Source: Beta vulgaris subsp. vulgaris (taxonomy: Eukaryota; Streptophyta; Magnoliopsida; Caryophyllales; Amaranthaceae). Taken from it: 64,000 nucleotides of DNA. This document shows, piece after piece, positions 40,008-53,713 of the stretch. Numbering within the stretch: the stretch's first letter is position 1; the number at the start of each line of letters is the position of its first letter. Below the pieces are notes generated by a model. The model saw nothing but the letters and a program-made list of their open reading frames with translations. It did not search any database and was not told where the DNA came from. Both the position numbers and the translations under genes were made by a program. Location of the stretch: NCBI RefSeq assembly GCF_026745355.1, contig NC_079208.1, positions 15,051,417 to 15,115,416 on the forward strand, in the 5' to 3' direction.

Positions 40008-43000
40008 CTAACCATCCACGTCTGGCATTGGCATCTTCCAATAATTCCATGAATTAAAATCCTCCTGTACAAAGAATATCAGGCAGAACTATTGTGTGAG
40101 AAAAATGGATTTTTTTTTTTGACAACGTGGAAAACGTAGAAAAATGGATATTAATACAACAAAATCATTTTGTTTGACATGTAAAAGGCCTATTATCACC
40201 TGCTCGACCATTGACGTAGGCGGGAACATATCATTGACAAGTGTGTGCAATGAAGTATACGACTTCACATCAATCCGATGGTTAATCGCCACTTCACCCT
40301 GTCAGTTTCAGTTGGTGTTGGCGTAAGACAGATCGTTAGCACTTGCAATTTTACATTACAAGAATGTTTATAGAACATCTTTATTTACCTTTGGGTTGAT
40401 TATGAATATTTTTCCCTTTGGGATGCCAAGCTTCCGATAAGTAAGCTCATCTGTGTCCCGGTTCCCGAATCCCGCGTAGAATGGATTGTAATCAGGTGGA
40501 AACAGAGCCTTGATATCCTGCAGGTTAATACAAGATTTCATCCATAAGATTGGCATTAAAGAGATTTTCCCATTGATGCAGATTGATAAGTGACTACCTC
40601 CAAACAGGCAATCTTGAATTCATGAGGTGCTCTTCTGATGACTGCAATCAGAAAAGATATGTAAGAATAGAAAACATATTTATTATTCCTTTCTCATTCA
40701 TATGATGTACGAATCTATTAAGGAATTATAAATTTCAGAATACACACACATTTTTGTGCATGTGTACACCAATAGAATCGAGTTAATCTCCACTTACATA
40801 GGTAACTAAGTACAGCAATCTGCATTGTAGGTTTATTCAGTCGTAACTGCCACATTAAGATAGTGGGTTGGTAATCTCCTAGATATATTCTAAGACAGCA
40901 CCAACTTAAGAACTGGAATAATATTTTGTACTACTTTTGGTACTGAATGAGTTACAAGAATCACGTCAACAGGACACCAACGAAGTGCCATATGCATAAA
41001 TCACTGAAGAGACTGAAAAGCTATTATACGAGAAAAATGGGATATACAGACAAGAACAAATATAATTAAGACAATTCTTGATGAATTAAGACAATCCTAT
41101 ATGACTTCAGCATTTAGCTTTCAACAAATGCCAGAAATTTTGGGACACTACTAATATATTGCATTTGCAGGCTATTGTATGTCCATACATGGGAAAATCC
41201 ACTTGGAACTGCCTCTAGTGTCTCAACCCCCATGTACATAACTACATATGTCAGAAATGTGCCACCTCCAATTCAGTAATTGTTTCCCAGTGAAGATCAG
41301 TTTAACTCATATCTACGTAAACTTGAGCAAAATGAAAGCCTACTATAGTAATTAAAAAGATATCAACAAAATGCACACGTTAAAAAGCAAGTCTTCCCTG
41401 ACAAAACTTCCTATCTTAAAGACCATCCATGAATCCCAGTTTTAGCAGTAACAGTGAGAAAAGTTTCCACTTTATAACCCTAACACCATGGTTTTAATCA
41501 GAAAGATGAGATTTCCTCCAAAACAGCTGTTGTTGAGTGCAGAAAAGGAAAACCTTGTGCTATTGTCGGATTGTGTGTAGAAACTGGTCAACTTTATTAT
41601 TTTTTTCATAGAGTAAAGTTCATGTCAATAATTGTCAACGACTCAAAGTTCAGGTCATTGGAGGTATCTGTCCTTATCAATAGAGGGGTAAAAATAAAAT
41701 TGCATATAATGCTCAAAACAGGAGCCCCTCAAAGGACTTGCTCTAACTGCTGGAATTCTGAAAGACCTTCTAAAAGTCCCAAATAGGAGAGCATTCACTC
41801 ACTATTCTACCAAAACACTTCAGAGTTCAACATGTTTCAAAAAAAAACCCTGAAAGGCTCAGTACATGAGCAGAGCAACAACAATCAGCACAGAGTATAT
41901 CATAGAAGAGAATCTTTTAGTGTAACAAACAAATTAACACACATTTAAAAAAGCCCCAAACATAATTGGAAGACATGCATTTTCCTTAATTATGTTTTAT
42001 GAACTCATAGATATTTTGTAAGAACATTTCTTCCCAAGACCATTCTTCTCATACCAAGTTTCCATAACCAATTGTCCTTGGATGTTCTCCTATCGAGAGA
42101 TGTCTAAGAGTTCAGACTGTATAATGGTTGGTCTTTACCTGGTCATACAAGAGAAAGACTAAGTCTTCTTATTTAGTCTTGTTGTAAAAGACTAGTCTAA
42201 CTATGGGGGAGGAAGAGTTGGTCTTGGATTTTAGACCAACAGCTGCATGGGATGAGAGCCATCACCAATAGAGTGGTGCCTCGTGTCAGGAGATAGGGAA
42301 GAAAGATATATATTGGCTAGGAGAGAGAGAGTATAACTTGGGGTATAGTAAAAGTAAGAGAGAGAAATAGATAGACCAGCACACCCATTGTAAGGAAAAA
42401 GAGATGAGTTGGTGGAGGGTTAGTGGAAGTTGATGTAAGGAGGACGAAAGGAGAGAGAGAAAGAGAAAAATGGTAAAACTAGTGGGATTTTGGTACATGT
42501 TCTGAAGGCTAAAACATATACTCTCACGAACCCACTAGAACCCATGTTCCCCATTTCCTCATTAAAAGAAAATCTTGTGATATATTGTCACCATACCATT
42601 CAAGCTATAAAAGATCGATAAGAACGTCATCAATTAGAGAACAGAAGCAATTGATCTCTCTCACAAGATATCCTTATGGCCTCTCCCCCTTCCTCTTTGT
42701 CAAATAATGATAGTAGTCATTTTAAGTGTAACAGTTTGTGTAGTTAATTTCACAATATACTACCTCAATTATTAGTAGTTGCAACACTTTGAATTTCGCT
42801 CTTTTTAAATGGTAACTTTGACTAGAGATTTTTTGAGAAATATATATATAAAATTTTAGTATGTATGATGTTGGATCTATCTCCATGTATATTTATTACA
42901 TATCAACTTCGTATAATCTTCACTAATAGAACTGTCTGATTTATCTACGTGTATAATTTTCACTAATACAACAGACTGATTTATCAACATGTATAATTTT

Positions 43001-46000
43001 CACTAACAGAAATGACTGATTTATCTACGTGTATAATTTTCACTAACAGAACTGACTGATTTATCTACGTGTATAATTTTTACTGGTATATCTATGTGTA
43101 TCATTTTCACTGACAGAACTGACTGATTTATATACGTTAAAGTTCCTGTCTGAATTTCGATCTGAAGCTGGTTTCAACAATTGGAGCTAAGTCATTCACT
43201 TGCTATACATAAGCTTACTCTTTGTTATAGGTCAACTTGACGCTCCCCCCAACGGCCAACCCCTTCCCTCAGAAAAATCGATAAAGTAAAAATTCCTCAA
43301 GCTCATTAAAATTAATATCTTTTAAGGTAGATATCCACTCACCCTCTAAAACTCAGCTAACTTATTAGCATCTTATGTGAGTTCACTGCGGCCTGGAGCA
43401 GATCAAGTCTTACTAAGCAGCATAAACTTGGTGTGCTCAACTTTTCAATCAGATGAAAAAGTCCGTAATGCTCTTTAAATGTCTTTGAAAGTAAAATTTT
43501 ACATACTTTCGGGAATTTCATATGATGCTAGCAATCCAAAAAGACATCCTTAACATGCTTCCCTTAGTTTTTATCTGTTTTAAATGGTGACATTTCAGAC
43601 AATAAGCACGACATAAGTACACTATATTGGATTTGTTATTGAAAACCACCCCTAAGTTGGGTGTCTATCTTTAAACCACCCGGATTTGAAAGCCTTCAAA
43701 GAGACCACCTGTAAGTATCAATTGTCTTCACTCTTCACAGACAACCACCCTTAACGATTTAATTCTAAATTCGGATGATTTGAGGGACTAACTATAGTCA
43801 ACCCCTAATCCAAGGTCTAAGGGGTTCTTTTCAAGGTTTAGGGGATAATTTAGGATAATTTACCAATTAACCAATGTCAACTCATTAATTCCAGGTTTTT
43901 ACTGGTCATTATAAGTTTTACAGTTTAAGGATTGTTTATTAAAGTTTAAGGTTATCAAATATACATGTATTATTAATCAACTTTTATATAACAAACATCG
44001 AGTTAAACTAACTAACGTCATAGATTTTAGAATCAATTACATTAAAGGGTGGTTGTAAGAAGACAATTGATACTTATGGTTTTCTTTTAGGGAATGGAAT
44101 CAATGTATGGTTTTCTTTTAGGGTGGTTGTATGGTCGCAACGGGATAAAGGGAATGGAATCAAGAAAGGGGTAGATTGGCAAAGGAAATTAAAACCCTTA
44201 GATTTAAAGTGTTGTTTGGTTGGTACATTGTCTTTCCTCTTTTTTCCTCTTACTATTCCTTCCACCATAGCATCACCATATCCTCTCTCTTGCTATGCCC
44301 CCACCTGCTCTCCCCACCCCAATACCGCCGCCGCCCTTCCCAACCCTAGTTCGCCACCGCGTCGTAGCCCCCCCCCCCCTTCACAACCCGTCAATTCCAT
44401 CATCGCATCTCCTTCATTAGCCAAGCCCGTCGCATCTCCTTCCCGCAGCGTCGTCTCCCCTCCCCTTTCCCACTGCGCCATCGCATCCTCCCCCTCCCCT
44501 TCCTGCCCCTACACCTTTTATTGCCCTCTCCCTTTCTCTATATTCTTCCATTTTTTCTAGGGTTTGTGGGTGAGTGGTGGTTTAGGTGGTTGATTGTGGG
44601 TGGTTTTCACGTGGGTCGGTGGCTTGGTTGGGTGCTGGGTGGGCAGTGTTTGGGTGGTCTTAGGTGGCCGATTATGGTGGCTTGTTGAGCGGCAATTGGC
44701 CGGTTCTGGTGGCGATTGGGCCGTGGTTGGGTGGGCACGTGGAGGGGTCGAGTGGTAGTGGTGATTGGGTTAGGTTGCGGTGGCTGGGTGGTTAAGGAGA
44801 TGGTCAGTGATGAATCAAGAAAGGGTAAGTGAAACCTTGGGGTGGGGGAATGAGAGTAGAGGACTTTGGGGGTAAGCAGGGAGTGAAGGGAATCATTAAA
44901 TTAAGCAAACAAACACCAAGGGAATCAAGAATACCCCCACCTAAACTTCCCCTTAAGGTTTTTTTACCTCAGTGGTTTCTTAAAAGGTTTTTTTTATCCG
45001 AGTGGTTCATAGAATAGACAACCCACTTAGGGGTGGTTCTCCATTTTTTTAAAATATCCCTTTGAATAAGAACTAAATCTAATATCAGATCTAATCAATC
45101 TTTTGAGAGGTACTTAGACCATCAACTATAATGTAAGCGTCATTTGGATCTCTACTAAAAGGCTATCTTACTCAAAGCTGAACCATCTATTACATATAAA
45201 AAAAACAGATTCAAGCAACTATCGAGCCAAAATCCTTGTCAATTAAGCTATTTTTGTGACAATATTATGTCACCTGCTTTAAAAGTAGAAATTGCAAATA
45301 TACAACTCAGAAGATATAGTATTACCCACATAACACAGGATTGTCGTTTTACTAAAAACTGCCATGAATGAACAATAAATCAGAAGTTATAATCTAAAGC
45401 AGTTCCAGAATTCCAATCAAAGCAATTCCCATTCAGCTATACAATACTACTACTGTAAACAATTGGGAAAAACATTTTTTACCTTCACGAAATAATGAAG
45501 GAAATAATCCATTAGGTGAAATAACAACAGGTCCATTTGGCAGCGTCTTTCCATCCTGTAAGCATTAAAAGCTTTCAAGTAAGATGCTATGAATCCATGT
45601 TAGGGGGGGAAAGGTATATTAGTTAGTGCAATAGAATTCAGTTAGAAGTGTCTTGAGGAGGAAGATAAAGGAGTTAGTTAGAGGACTACTACTACAAATT
45701 AGAGAAGATAAGGAAGGAAGATGGGGAAGAATTGGCATGTTGAAAATTGATTAGAATTTTGGGTGAGCTTTTAAGAGTTCGTTTGGAAGAGAATCAAGCC
45801 TCTCGAAAGCTTGAATATCTTTACATTTTAATGTATTTTCAGTTCATCAATCAGATATTCTTCTTCCTCCTTATTTTCTGCCATTATTGATTCTTAAGCT
45901 ATGTTGATTCATAGCATAAAATTTCCAGAGGCATAATTAAACAAAAAAAATTTCTGATTAACACAATGAAAAGAAGGCAACAAAATGGGGAAGACCACTT

Positions 46001-49000
46001 TGATACCTCTCTTCTAAATTAATCTACACACTTGCCTTTTCACCATAACCAAGGAAAAAGTACTTCTTTGGTTCAACTAGCATATTGGCACACATTTTAG
46101 TAAGAGTGAAAAGGTAGAAAGTGGATTAGTGGAAAGTTGGTACGTAAGTGTGGGTCCTAATTATAAGAGAAAAAGGTGTAATAAAGGGATGGAGCAGTCA
46201 ATCTGAGACATGCCAAAATGGAACATGGAGAAAATTAATTGAGATAGAGAGAACAAAACATATGACAGATGGACTGAAAAAGTATAAGAGAAAGAAAGAA
46301 GTAATATGAAAGTACATCACATGGGGATTCAACTGGACAGAAGGTGTGAGGGCCCAAATCCAACTAGGAAAGTGTGTAGTTTAAAGGGAATGGAGAACGT
46401 AGCTTATAGCCATTATCACACAGTATAAGGAATAAAAATCTGGAAAAAAGGACTAGTGTTGATTCTACTTAAATTTCTAGTCCACTTATGCATTCAAAAT
46501 TTCAAACTCATTACCAAAAAGTGGAAAGTAATTATGTGTTGATTGTTCGTCACCCGTTTTTGTTATTTCCAATAAAGGAACGTAGGGAAAAAGATGCAGA
46601 AGCATCAGTTCAAGCAATGAAGAGCCCGTGTAATAATGTTCAAAGGATACATAAGTCGTTCCAATGAGTGTATAAGTGATATGGGAGGTCGAATCTTTGG
46701 TTAGACCGCCTCTAGCCTTCAGTAGATCAATTTCCATGCATTTAAATAAGCCTTAGTGCATTGGGGTATCTTGAGTCAAGTTGGATTGAAGTTGGTGATA
46801 AAGAGCAGGAAGAAGAAGCACAAAAGAGCTACAGAGTTTCTGATCCCTGGATAAGGAACATCGGACCCACACTGATACTTTAGAAGCAGTGCAAAGCAGC
46901 TTCCCAGACCAGGAAAATGAGGCGGAAGCTTCAGGCAACTTCACCTTAGGACAGATCATTTTCAAGACCCTCGAAACTTTATGCCTCATCCCCACCCCCA
47001 CCCCCACCCCCCGGCCCCTGCAGAGGCATTTTGCAAGCCTCAAATGGGGGCCTTGCTACTGCGCTGCTCCTGATTTGGGCCCATGTACTTAATGCATAAG
47101 CATTAGGATTTTCTTTGAATCACAGCCCTACAACGTAATCTAAGTCTAAATTAAGTTTTATTCAAAATTAATCATGTTTTGCTATAAATAATTTATGACA
47201 GAGAACCAGCTCTACATGCTTTGACTATATAAAAATTTGAGATTTTCTATGTTTTGGGTTCTTTGTGAACCTTTTGTGGAAAGCTTCATCTGTCCGGGAA
47301 CTGTTCTTCATTAATCTTTACTTTTTGCATTGATTATTGAGTGTAGCTCTTATCCATAGCTTTGTGTTACGATTTGATTCACGTTAATATCTTATCAATA
47401 AAGTGACTGTCTGGATTATGGATTAGAAAAAGAACAAAACAAAAGCAAGCATAAAAATTCAACCATAACGGACACAAAACATCATACCTGCTTTAGATTA
47501 AACAAAAAGTTTTTAGTTAGATAAGCCTGGACAATTGCACGTGCACTCAGAAACAGTAGCTGATATCCATTCTCCTGTGGCACATTGACAGTCATCACAC
47601 ATATATTCTACAAGGAGAGAGACAAAATGCAAAATCAGAGAGTAATCAGTACCTTAATGGCAGAAAACAAACGAGCCACACCAGATTGTGACCAGTCCTT
47701 TCCAACCAGAGGCATAAATTGACCAAGAACATCAGATCTGAAATAGTTATCAAATATTAGAACTCATATATGCAAATGAGCCACTAAATAAGTTGCATGA
47801 AAATAGCTTGACACTTCATAGTTTTGTCCAAAAGTTCTAAGGATGTTATATTCTCTTACAAGAAAAAAAAAAAACCCTCATCTCTGATTCTTATGTTATT
47901 GACTATGTCATCCATCAGAAGAAGAATTAGAAAACAGGACCACAGACACGAAACATACCACTATAACAGATTTCAAAACTGCAAGACCTAATGTCACACT
48001 AACACCAGAACTCCTGAGAAAATGTTAATTTTATCTACAAAGTACAGCCTGCATGCAGTTGTAGATTTTCAATTCCAACCTAACCCCCTCCGGGCCCTTT
48101 ATCCTAGGGGAATTCAACCAATATTTGCCACAAAGATTTAACCACGAATGACAACATATCAACCATGTCTTAGCAGAGCAATCATTTAAAAATAAAGATA
48201 CACAATTAAGAAGGGAAATTCTACACTGTAACCCTGTGTTTCAGGAAATTCCTCATGGCAGAAATCTTTTTTCACATTCCACATGGTAACCCTATGGTTT
48301 TGTATAACTTTTTATTAAGGGATGGAGGGAATGGGCACCATTTATAGTGTATTTTATTAGAAAAGTAGATTTAAAAAGTGATAATGGGAACCATCAACGG
48401 AGAGGGAAATAATAGAGTACAAGTGAGACATTGCCATATTACAAGGTGCTTGCAATTACTGTGGCACTCAAATATGGGAAGTGTCACAATTATTATAGGG
48501 GAGAGGGAGTAAATGACTTAGATCCACTACTCAAAAAGTCGGCAATTTATGATTTTGTCCCCTAACTTCTAAGTTGATGTGATCATAAGTCTTTCTATAC
48601 AAGAAAGTATTATTAGCAAAGATTATCAAGATTCACAGTGGTAATTATTCTAGTCTTCAACCAAATTTTAAGAAAAGGACTCTGCATCATCATTCGACAG
48701 ACCAAGCAACAAAACCGAATGGTTTGATTCGTATAAGCAAAGATTGGAATAAGAGGCCTTTTGTGGTTCAGTTTAATGTTCTAGTCACTACCGAGCTATG
48801 TTATTCATTGAACTCAAATTTTATGATTCCATCACATCGGATATTGACCAACCACTTTATTGTTGTTAAGCAAGAGTTCTTTTTGCATATTTTGAAAATA
48901 ATAGTATCATTCTTATTCAAGTGATTTTGAGCATATTCCTTTAAGAAATGAGTACTTGAAGTCATGCATACTGCAAGAAAAGAAACAAACAAAACCCTAC

Positions 49001-52000
49001 ATACACCTTATTTTGCATCAAACATATACATGGCTTATATGTGGACAAAAGTTCTTCTAGAGTCTATGGTATGGGATGTACAAACTTAATCAATGACTAT
49101 GACTACCCAAGAATGCAGTGAAAAAAGTGCCATTATGTAATAACTGCTCTGCAATAAGCTCAAAATTCCTTGTGGCATGAAAGTCAAGTTCACAATTCTA
49201 CTTTCAGAATAAATAAAAAGCATAGAATGTCACCAAATCTCAAAAGATTTCACATTTACTGCAATGCAATCAACAAGAAACCTTGAACAAACTCTGGCGG
49301 AAACCATATTCCATGAGGATAGATAAATCTTACCTAGTAATTGTCCCATCCACATCAGATATAACAATTCTTGCATTCCACTTCCACAGATATATATGCG
49401 CCTCAACCTGTTCAGCATAAAAGAGCATAAGCAGTTGATAGAGTGGAGGTCCAAACTCACGCTTATATCAAAGCAATGGAAACAAATCAAAGATGGAGAC
49501 CTGCTGTAGTCCAAGGACCCTGGTACTAAAAGTGAAAGTCACATCATTTTGACCTTCTTTCAGATTCAAACATGATATCTGCTCATTAGTGGGGATGTTA
49601 GTCCTGACAATTTTCTTGTGAGGAGACTTTAAACTACTTGCTGAAAGAGGAGTACCACCCTGAGATGTCGGGGTTCGGTCAATGGATGGGCTCCGTGACA
49701 CAGATTCAGAGTCAACAAATATATCTTCTGAGGCATTACTAGCAGAACGTTCAAGTGTCTTCACTCTTCTGAATGGAATTGGCCAAAGCCTCCATCTGCG
49801 TCCAGAAGCATTTCCAGAATCATGAACCCCCAAGTTTGAAGTAACTTCTTGTTCCACAGGTATAGCATCTTTGAACTCCATGGAAAAATTAAAACCAAAT
49901 GCAGCTATTCCTAATGCAACAGGAGCAGCCTGATCCCATGGTATGTATTTCCCTTTATATCTGACGACAAGATTTTCGTTCTTCACTACTGATGATGCTT
50001 TACTTCTAAAGTCTTCCTCAGACAAGCGATGGGCATTGAAAGCTTCATCAGCAGCACTCAATCCCATTCCTGGACGAAGTAGGTGGCGGCAAAGAGAGAT
50101 CTCTACTGCTGCAAGCAACACGGACTCGCCAATTATTTTATTATATACCCATAAAGAACATATGAAAGAACAAAAACAACAAAGTTTAATAGTTGAAAAG
50201 CACACGAGTGAACATCAAGAAGCATGCTATATGTCTACAGATTCTCTTTTCTTGAGATGATAATGAGGCCTCTCTTATATATACCAGCAACCAACAAAAG
50301 CCAGGAAGACTAAATTCCCCAGCTGATTTAAGGTAAACCAGAATGTACTGAAAGTCTGCTTGCTGCACTTACATCCAAGCATGCTACAGTGCAGTGCACT
50401 TGTTTTGATCCCCATACATGCTTGCACCACATAGATCTTGCACAATCATCGATATATGGTCGAGATTCATAAACTTTTTTGGTTGATCTAGTCTTAATGA
50501 TACATTAATAATCAAATGATAGAAAAAGAAAAAAATTGAAAGCAATAATCACAACTACAAGTGGTCTCATCAAAATGAGACCAATTATTAATTAACCCAA
50601 AATAATCCCAATACAAAGGCCCCCTTCCCAAAACAGCCCAACCTTATATGTGATCAATACAAGCTATTGTCATTTCATCCTAAGACTTTCTATCTGTCTC
50701 TCATCATTGCACTCTCTCAGTCTAAATCCACCCCACATTCTCTCTCCTCCTACCTCCCTCATTTCATTACTGCTGCTCTATTGTAGCCTCGCCAATATTG
50801 GTTCTGATGTCTTGTGCTTCTTGATTTATGTTAGCTTCAGGGTTTTGATATTATCCAATTTTTCGTGAAAAGAGTTGCCTGGTGATGCGGGTATGATGGG
50901 GTTAATTGGAGTTGAGTATTTGTTGGTTTTTTTTCACTCTTATGTGACTAAGGGAATCAGTAGCTGCTGGTTCAGTGATTCGATTGACCAAGGGGTATTT
51001 TGTGTATAGTGTCAATCGACCTCCCAAAAGCTATGGCTGGGACATTATTATATGTGCAGAGACAGCATGGAGAGCCAACAAAGAATCCAACTTGGCACGG
51101 AAACCAAGCAGCCTATAAGAAAACAGCAGCGCCGAGAGCAGCAATTGCTCAGCTTGCGACGATATGAGTTGCAGGGAGCTTCTTCCAGTGATGGGCTTGC
51201 TGGAAGTGTGAAGGGAGAGGGAACGAGGATCTGGACTTCCCAAAGTCAAGGAAGGGGGAGGGGATACGGGAGACTGGGACAGCAGGAGTCGCGGATAAGG
51301 GGTGTAGCAAGGACTGGGAATGGGGGAGGGGGGAGGGAACTTCATACATTATAACAAGAAAGCCTTAGGCCCATAATTGATATGAAGTCGGCTAACATGA
51401 ATCGTCGTAAGAAACTTGTTTTCATGAACAATGAAACAAAAAATTACGCAAGCTAGTCAAGAAGTGACAAGTCAGTTTTTGTAACCAATCAAATAGGTCC
51501 ACAAAAAGTTTGACAGTAATAAAAAATAGATGACCCAACCATTGGAATTATTTTGAGTTGATTAGTAGCCGAGATTCTTTTGGGAAGACAACCAATAGTT
51601 GGGATTGTTAATAAACTAATTTGTTCGAAACAAAATTGTACAAATCAACTTCATTACCTACTTTATCAAGAAACTTGTTGTCTTGAAAGTTGAAATACTA
51701 TGAATTAGATTTATCCTTACACCATTCACAGTCATTAACAATTGTTTAGTTAAACAAAATGAAGTCAATGGAGGGAAGAAAAAATGAGAATATTACACTA
51801 TTTCCAGAGGTTAAAAACTTTTAGGTGACATCATTCATTAGCAAGTACTTTTAGGTAACATACAAACAAATAATATGTCGTGCTATAGAGAAAAAAATTA
51901 GCATAAGTTCCTTACTTGGGTTTATATTTGCTAGGGTCAGTTCAGATGAACTCCTGGTGAGTGGTTCACGATCTTCACTCCTATCTGATATGGTTTCAGA

Positions 52001-53713
52001 GATAATTCCCCCAGTACTACAGATATCACTCTCAGCTAATGACTTTGGTCTCTCTAGTTCATCCTTGCATACCAAACCATTTCCTATTAGTGTAAAATCA
52101 GGATCATTAGCTTCTATATCACTACAAATCTTTTCCTCATGTTCACTAACTTCAGCTATAGCCAAAACAGAAGCAGATGAGTCGCCATCTGTCTCAGGCT
52201 CCACCACACCTTGGTTGTTAATATCAGTAGGTGATCCACTATCACCTGATCTTTCTAATGTACATAGAATTTCAGCCTTATCTGAAACTTGAATGTTTTG
52301 TGAAGACTTATCTTCTATGAATTCAGCTTTTGATCCACCCCCCGAAGGTGAGCCCTCACTTTCTGAGGATTCGTCAACCTCTGCGCTGATCAAATCCAAA
52401 CAGCTTCGGAACTTATCTTTATTCTTGCTGGGAGATGTATCTTCAAAATCGCTTGTCACATATGGATCTCCACCCTGATGTTTAACACTGTTGCCATCTT
52501 CATCTTGGCTTGCATAATTCGTATTATCATTCTGAGCTTCAGGAAGATGTTCATCCTCAACTTTTCCATCTTCATGCAAATATTTCCCATCTCCACCAGC
52601 TTCAAGTTCATGCATGTCCCCGCTTTCTTCTACTTGACAACCACTCTTTCTAAAATCTTCACAAGCAACTAAAGCAACGGTTTGTTCATGACTAGGATCT
52701 GTAATTTCTTGACAAGACTCATGAATGCTGTCAATACCCTCATCATGGCATACTTCTGACTGTTGGATATTATTGCCTTCCCTTCCTTGATCTTGGCATG
52801 CATTCCCCTCAATTGTTATGACACGAGTAAGACCCTCACTTGAAAGAGTATTTTTATTTTCGGAGGAAGCAATGACAGAATCCGGTAAACTTGAGGAGGC
52901 CCCTAGGTCATTAAGATATTCAGAGTCCCATGTAGTTTCCCCGACAGTAAACTCTCTATCATCTTCACAAAACCCATTTCCTTTACCTGGCCCAAGATGA
53001 AACTGGGGTGTATCCAGTTGCACGGTTTCGGTGATATGCTCAGATGATAAGATAGGTGCTGTTAAAATATGACCATCTACACTCACCAAGACCATTTCCG
53101 AGTCCGAACCCTGTGCTTCCACAAAATTTTCCACAGCTTCCATAGCGTCATATCGACTAGATCCATAATCAGATGCCAACTCCACAGAGTCATCAAATGA
53201 CTGATCATCTTGAAAATCATAAAACCTACACGCATCAGAATCGTTCCTCTCTAACCGATTGTAAGGAGAATAATCTTCTGTCAAGATCCCAGGGTCAGAT
53301 AAAGTACTCTGCAATCTGAAATTCTCTGCATTCTCGTTATTTATATTACACTGGCTATTATCTACACTAAAACTATGCTCTAGGATTGCTTCCCTATCAT
53401 CCTTCAACACACTATTTTTCTCACTGCTTTCACCTAAATCGGCTTCTCTTACAAAATAAGCTTCACCAGAATTATCAAGATTCATATGGAAGCTAGCTTC
53501 AACACCATTCACCTTTATACGGACCACTTTCTCGGCACCTTTAAGAACACCTTGAAATTTACCAAACTGTACATACCAAGGTGTGCTCCTAAAGCTGCCA
53601 TCTTGCTGTTGAACAACAATAATATCAACTGCCCCACCAAAAGGATGAAATGGGGTGGCAACTGAATATACACCTTGGGTTATCAGGCTTCCAAACCTTC
53701 CCACCACATTCAT
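40008..53713 (-). CDS. PAH: Phosphatidate phosphatase (lipin/PAH family), ten coding exons
   Basis: Mg2+-dependent phosphatidate phosphatase hydrolyses phosphatidic acid to diacylglycerol. In plants the PAH enzymes act at the ER and control phospholipid level and lipid remodelling. Coding exons on the minus strand are 51916-53713, 49501-50108, 49334-49407, 47653-47737, 47488-47574, 45483-45555, 40598-40641, 40389-40517, 40200-40298 and 40008-40064. They total 3054 nt with GT-AG junctions in phase, giving 1017 residues, slightly longer than Arabidopsis PAH1/PAH2 (about 900-930). The N-terminal NLIP domain begins [20 protein letters not shown]. The C-terminal LNS2 domain has the HAD motif DVDGT in exon 3 and FLSARA in exon 5. 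The protein ends in an [12 protein letters not shown] tail and stop. PAH1 versus PAH2 cannot be settled by eye. Confidence 0.96.
42902..43137. repeat. Tandem 40-bp repeat array in PAH intron 6
   Basis: Five to six copies of 'gactgatttatctacgtgta' followed by 'taattttcactaacagaact' occur at an exact 40-bp spacing ('ctgat' at 42936, 42976, 43016 and 43056). A diverged copy ends near 43130. Confidence 0.92.
43641..45041. mobile_element. 1.4-kb inverted-repeat element with GC-rich core in PAH intron 6
   Basis: The ends are inverted matches: 'gaaaaccacccctaagttgg' at the left and 'cacttaggggtggttctc' at the right, continuing into 'aaccacccggat' versus 'atccgagtggttc'. An inner pair (43704-43730 and 44055-44080) also folds back around 'aagtatcaattgtctt'. 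The core 44280-44560 is C-rich (CCGCC, CCCCCC), and 44560-44800 is G/T-rich with 'ggtgg' words. The open frame at 44123-44560 looks like composition. No transposase or clean target duplication, so the superfamily is uncertain (Mutator-like possible). Confidence 0.6.
45556..47487. other. PAH intron 5, no gene inside
   Basis: A 1.9-kb intron. 46070-46260 has Stowaway-like words ('aatggaacatgg', 'gcacacattttagtaag') without clear ends, and 46988-47020 is a C-rich simple repeat. The frames at 46486-46737 and 46753-47043 have no recognisable motif. Confidence 0.5.
49334..50108 (-). CDS. PAH: PAH exons 2-3: entry to the LNS2 catalytic domain
   Basis: Exon 2 (49501-50108) carries [15 protein letters not shown], the [19 protein letters not shown] segment and the basic [14 protein letters not shown] stretch, then a Ser-rich region and [20 protein letters not shown]. 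Exon 3 (49334-49407) gives [20 protein letters not shown] and TIT, holding the DxDxT motif whose first Asp is the expected nucleophile. In Arabidopsis lipins a comparable basic and Ser-rich region is a plausible membrane-binding and phosphorylation zone, by family inference only. Confidence 0.94.
50109..51915. other. PAH intron 1, no gene inside
   Basis: A 1.8-kb intron with a GC-richer patch at 51040-51350. Its open frames on both strands (51052-51354 plus, 51031-51345 minus) are low-complexity Gln/Arg or Pro/Ser-rich and carry no motif I recognise. Confidence 0.5.
51916..53713 (-). CDS. PAH: PAH exon 1: NLIP domain and long acidic linker
   Basis: This exon encodes 599 residues. Residues 1-110 form the lipin N-terminal domain ([34 protein letters not shown]). 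Around residue 215 comes [17 protein letters not shown] and then [18 protein letters not shown], a segment conserved in plant PAH proteins. The rest (about 250-580) is an acidic Ser/Glu/Asp-rich linker of low complexity, probably disordered. The ATG at 53713 is chosen because MNVVGRFGS is the invariant plant start. The donor is at 51915-51914 (CCCAA|GTAAGG). Confidence 0.95.

Noticed and set aside
44123..44560. 145-codon frame in PAH intron 6
   Set aside because: Pro/Ser-rich composition from a C-rich core inside an inverted-repeat element; no domain.
51031..51354. GC-rich frames in PAH intron 1 as a possible alternative exon
   Set aside because: No conserved motif, low complexity on both strands, and the flanking exons join in phase without it.
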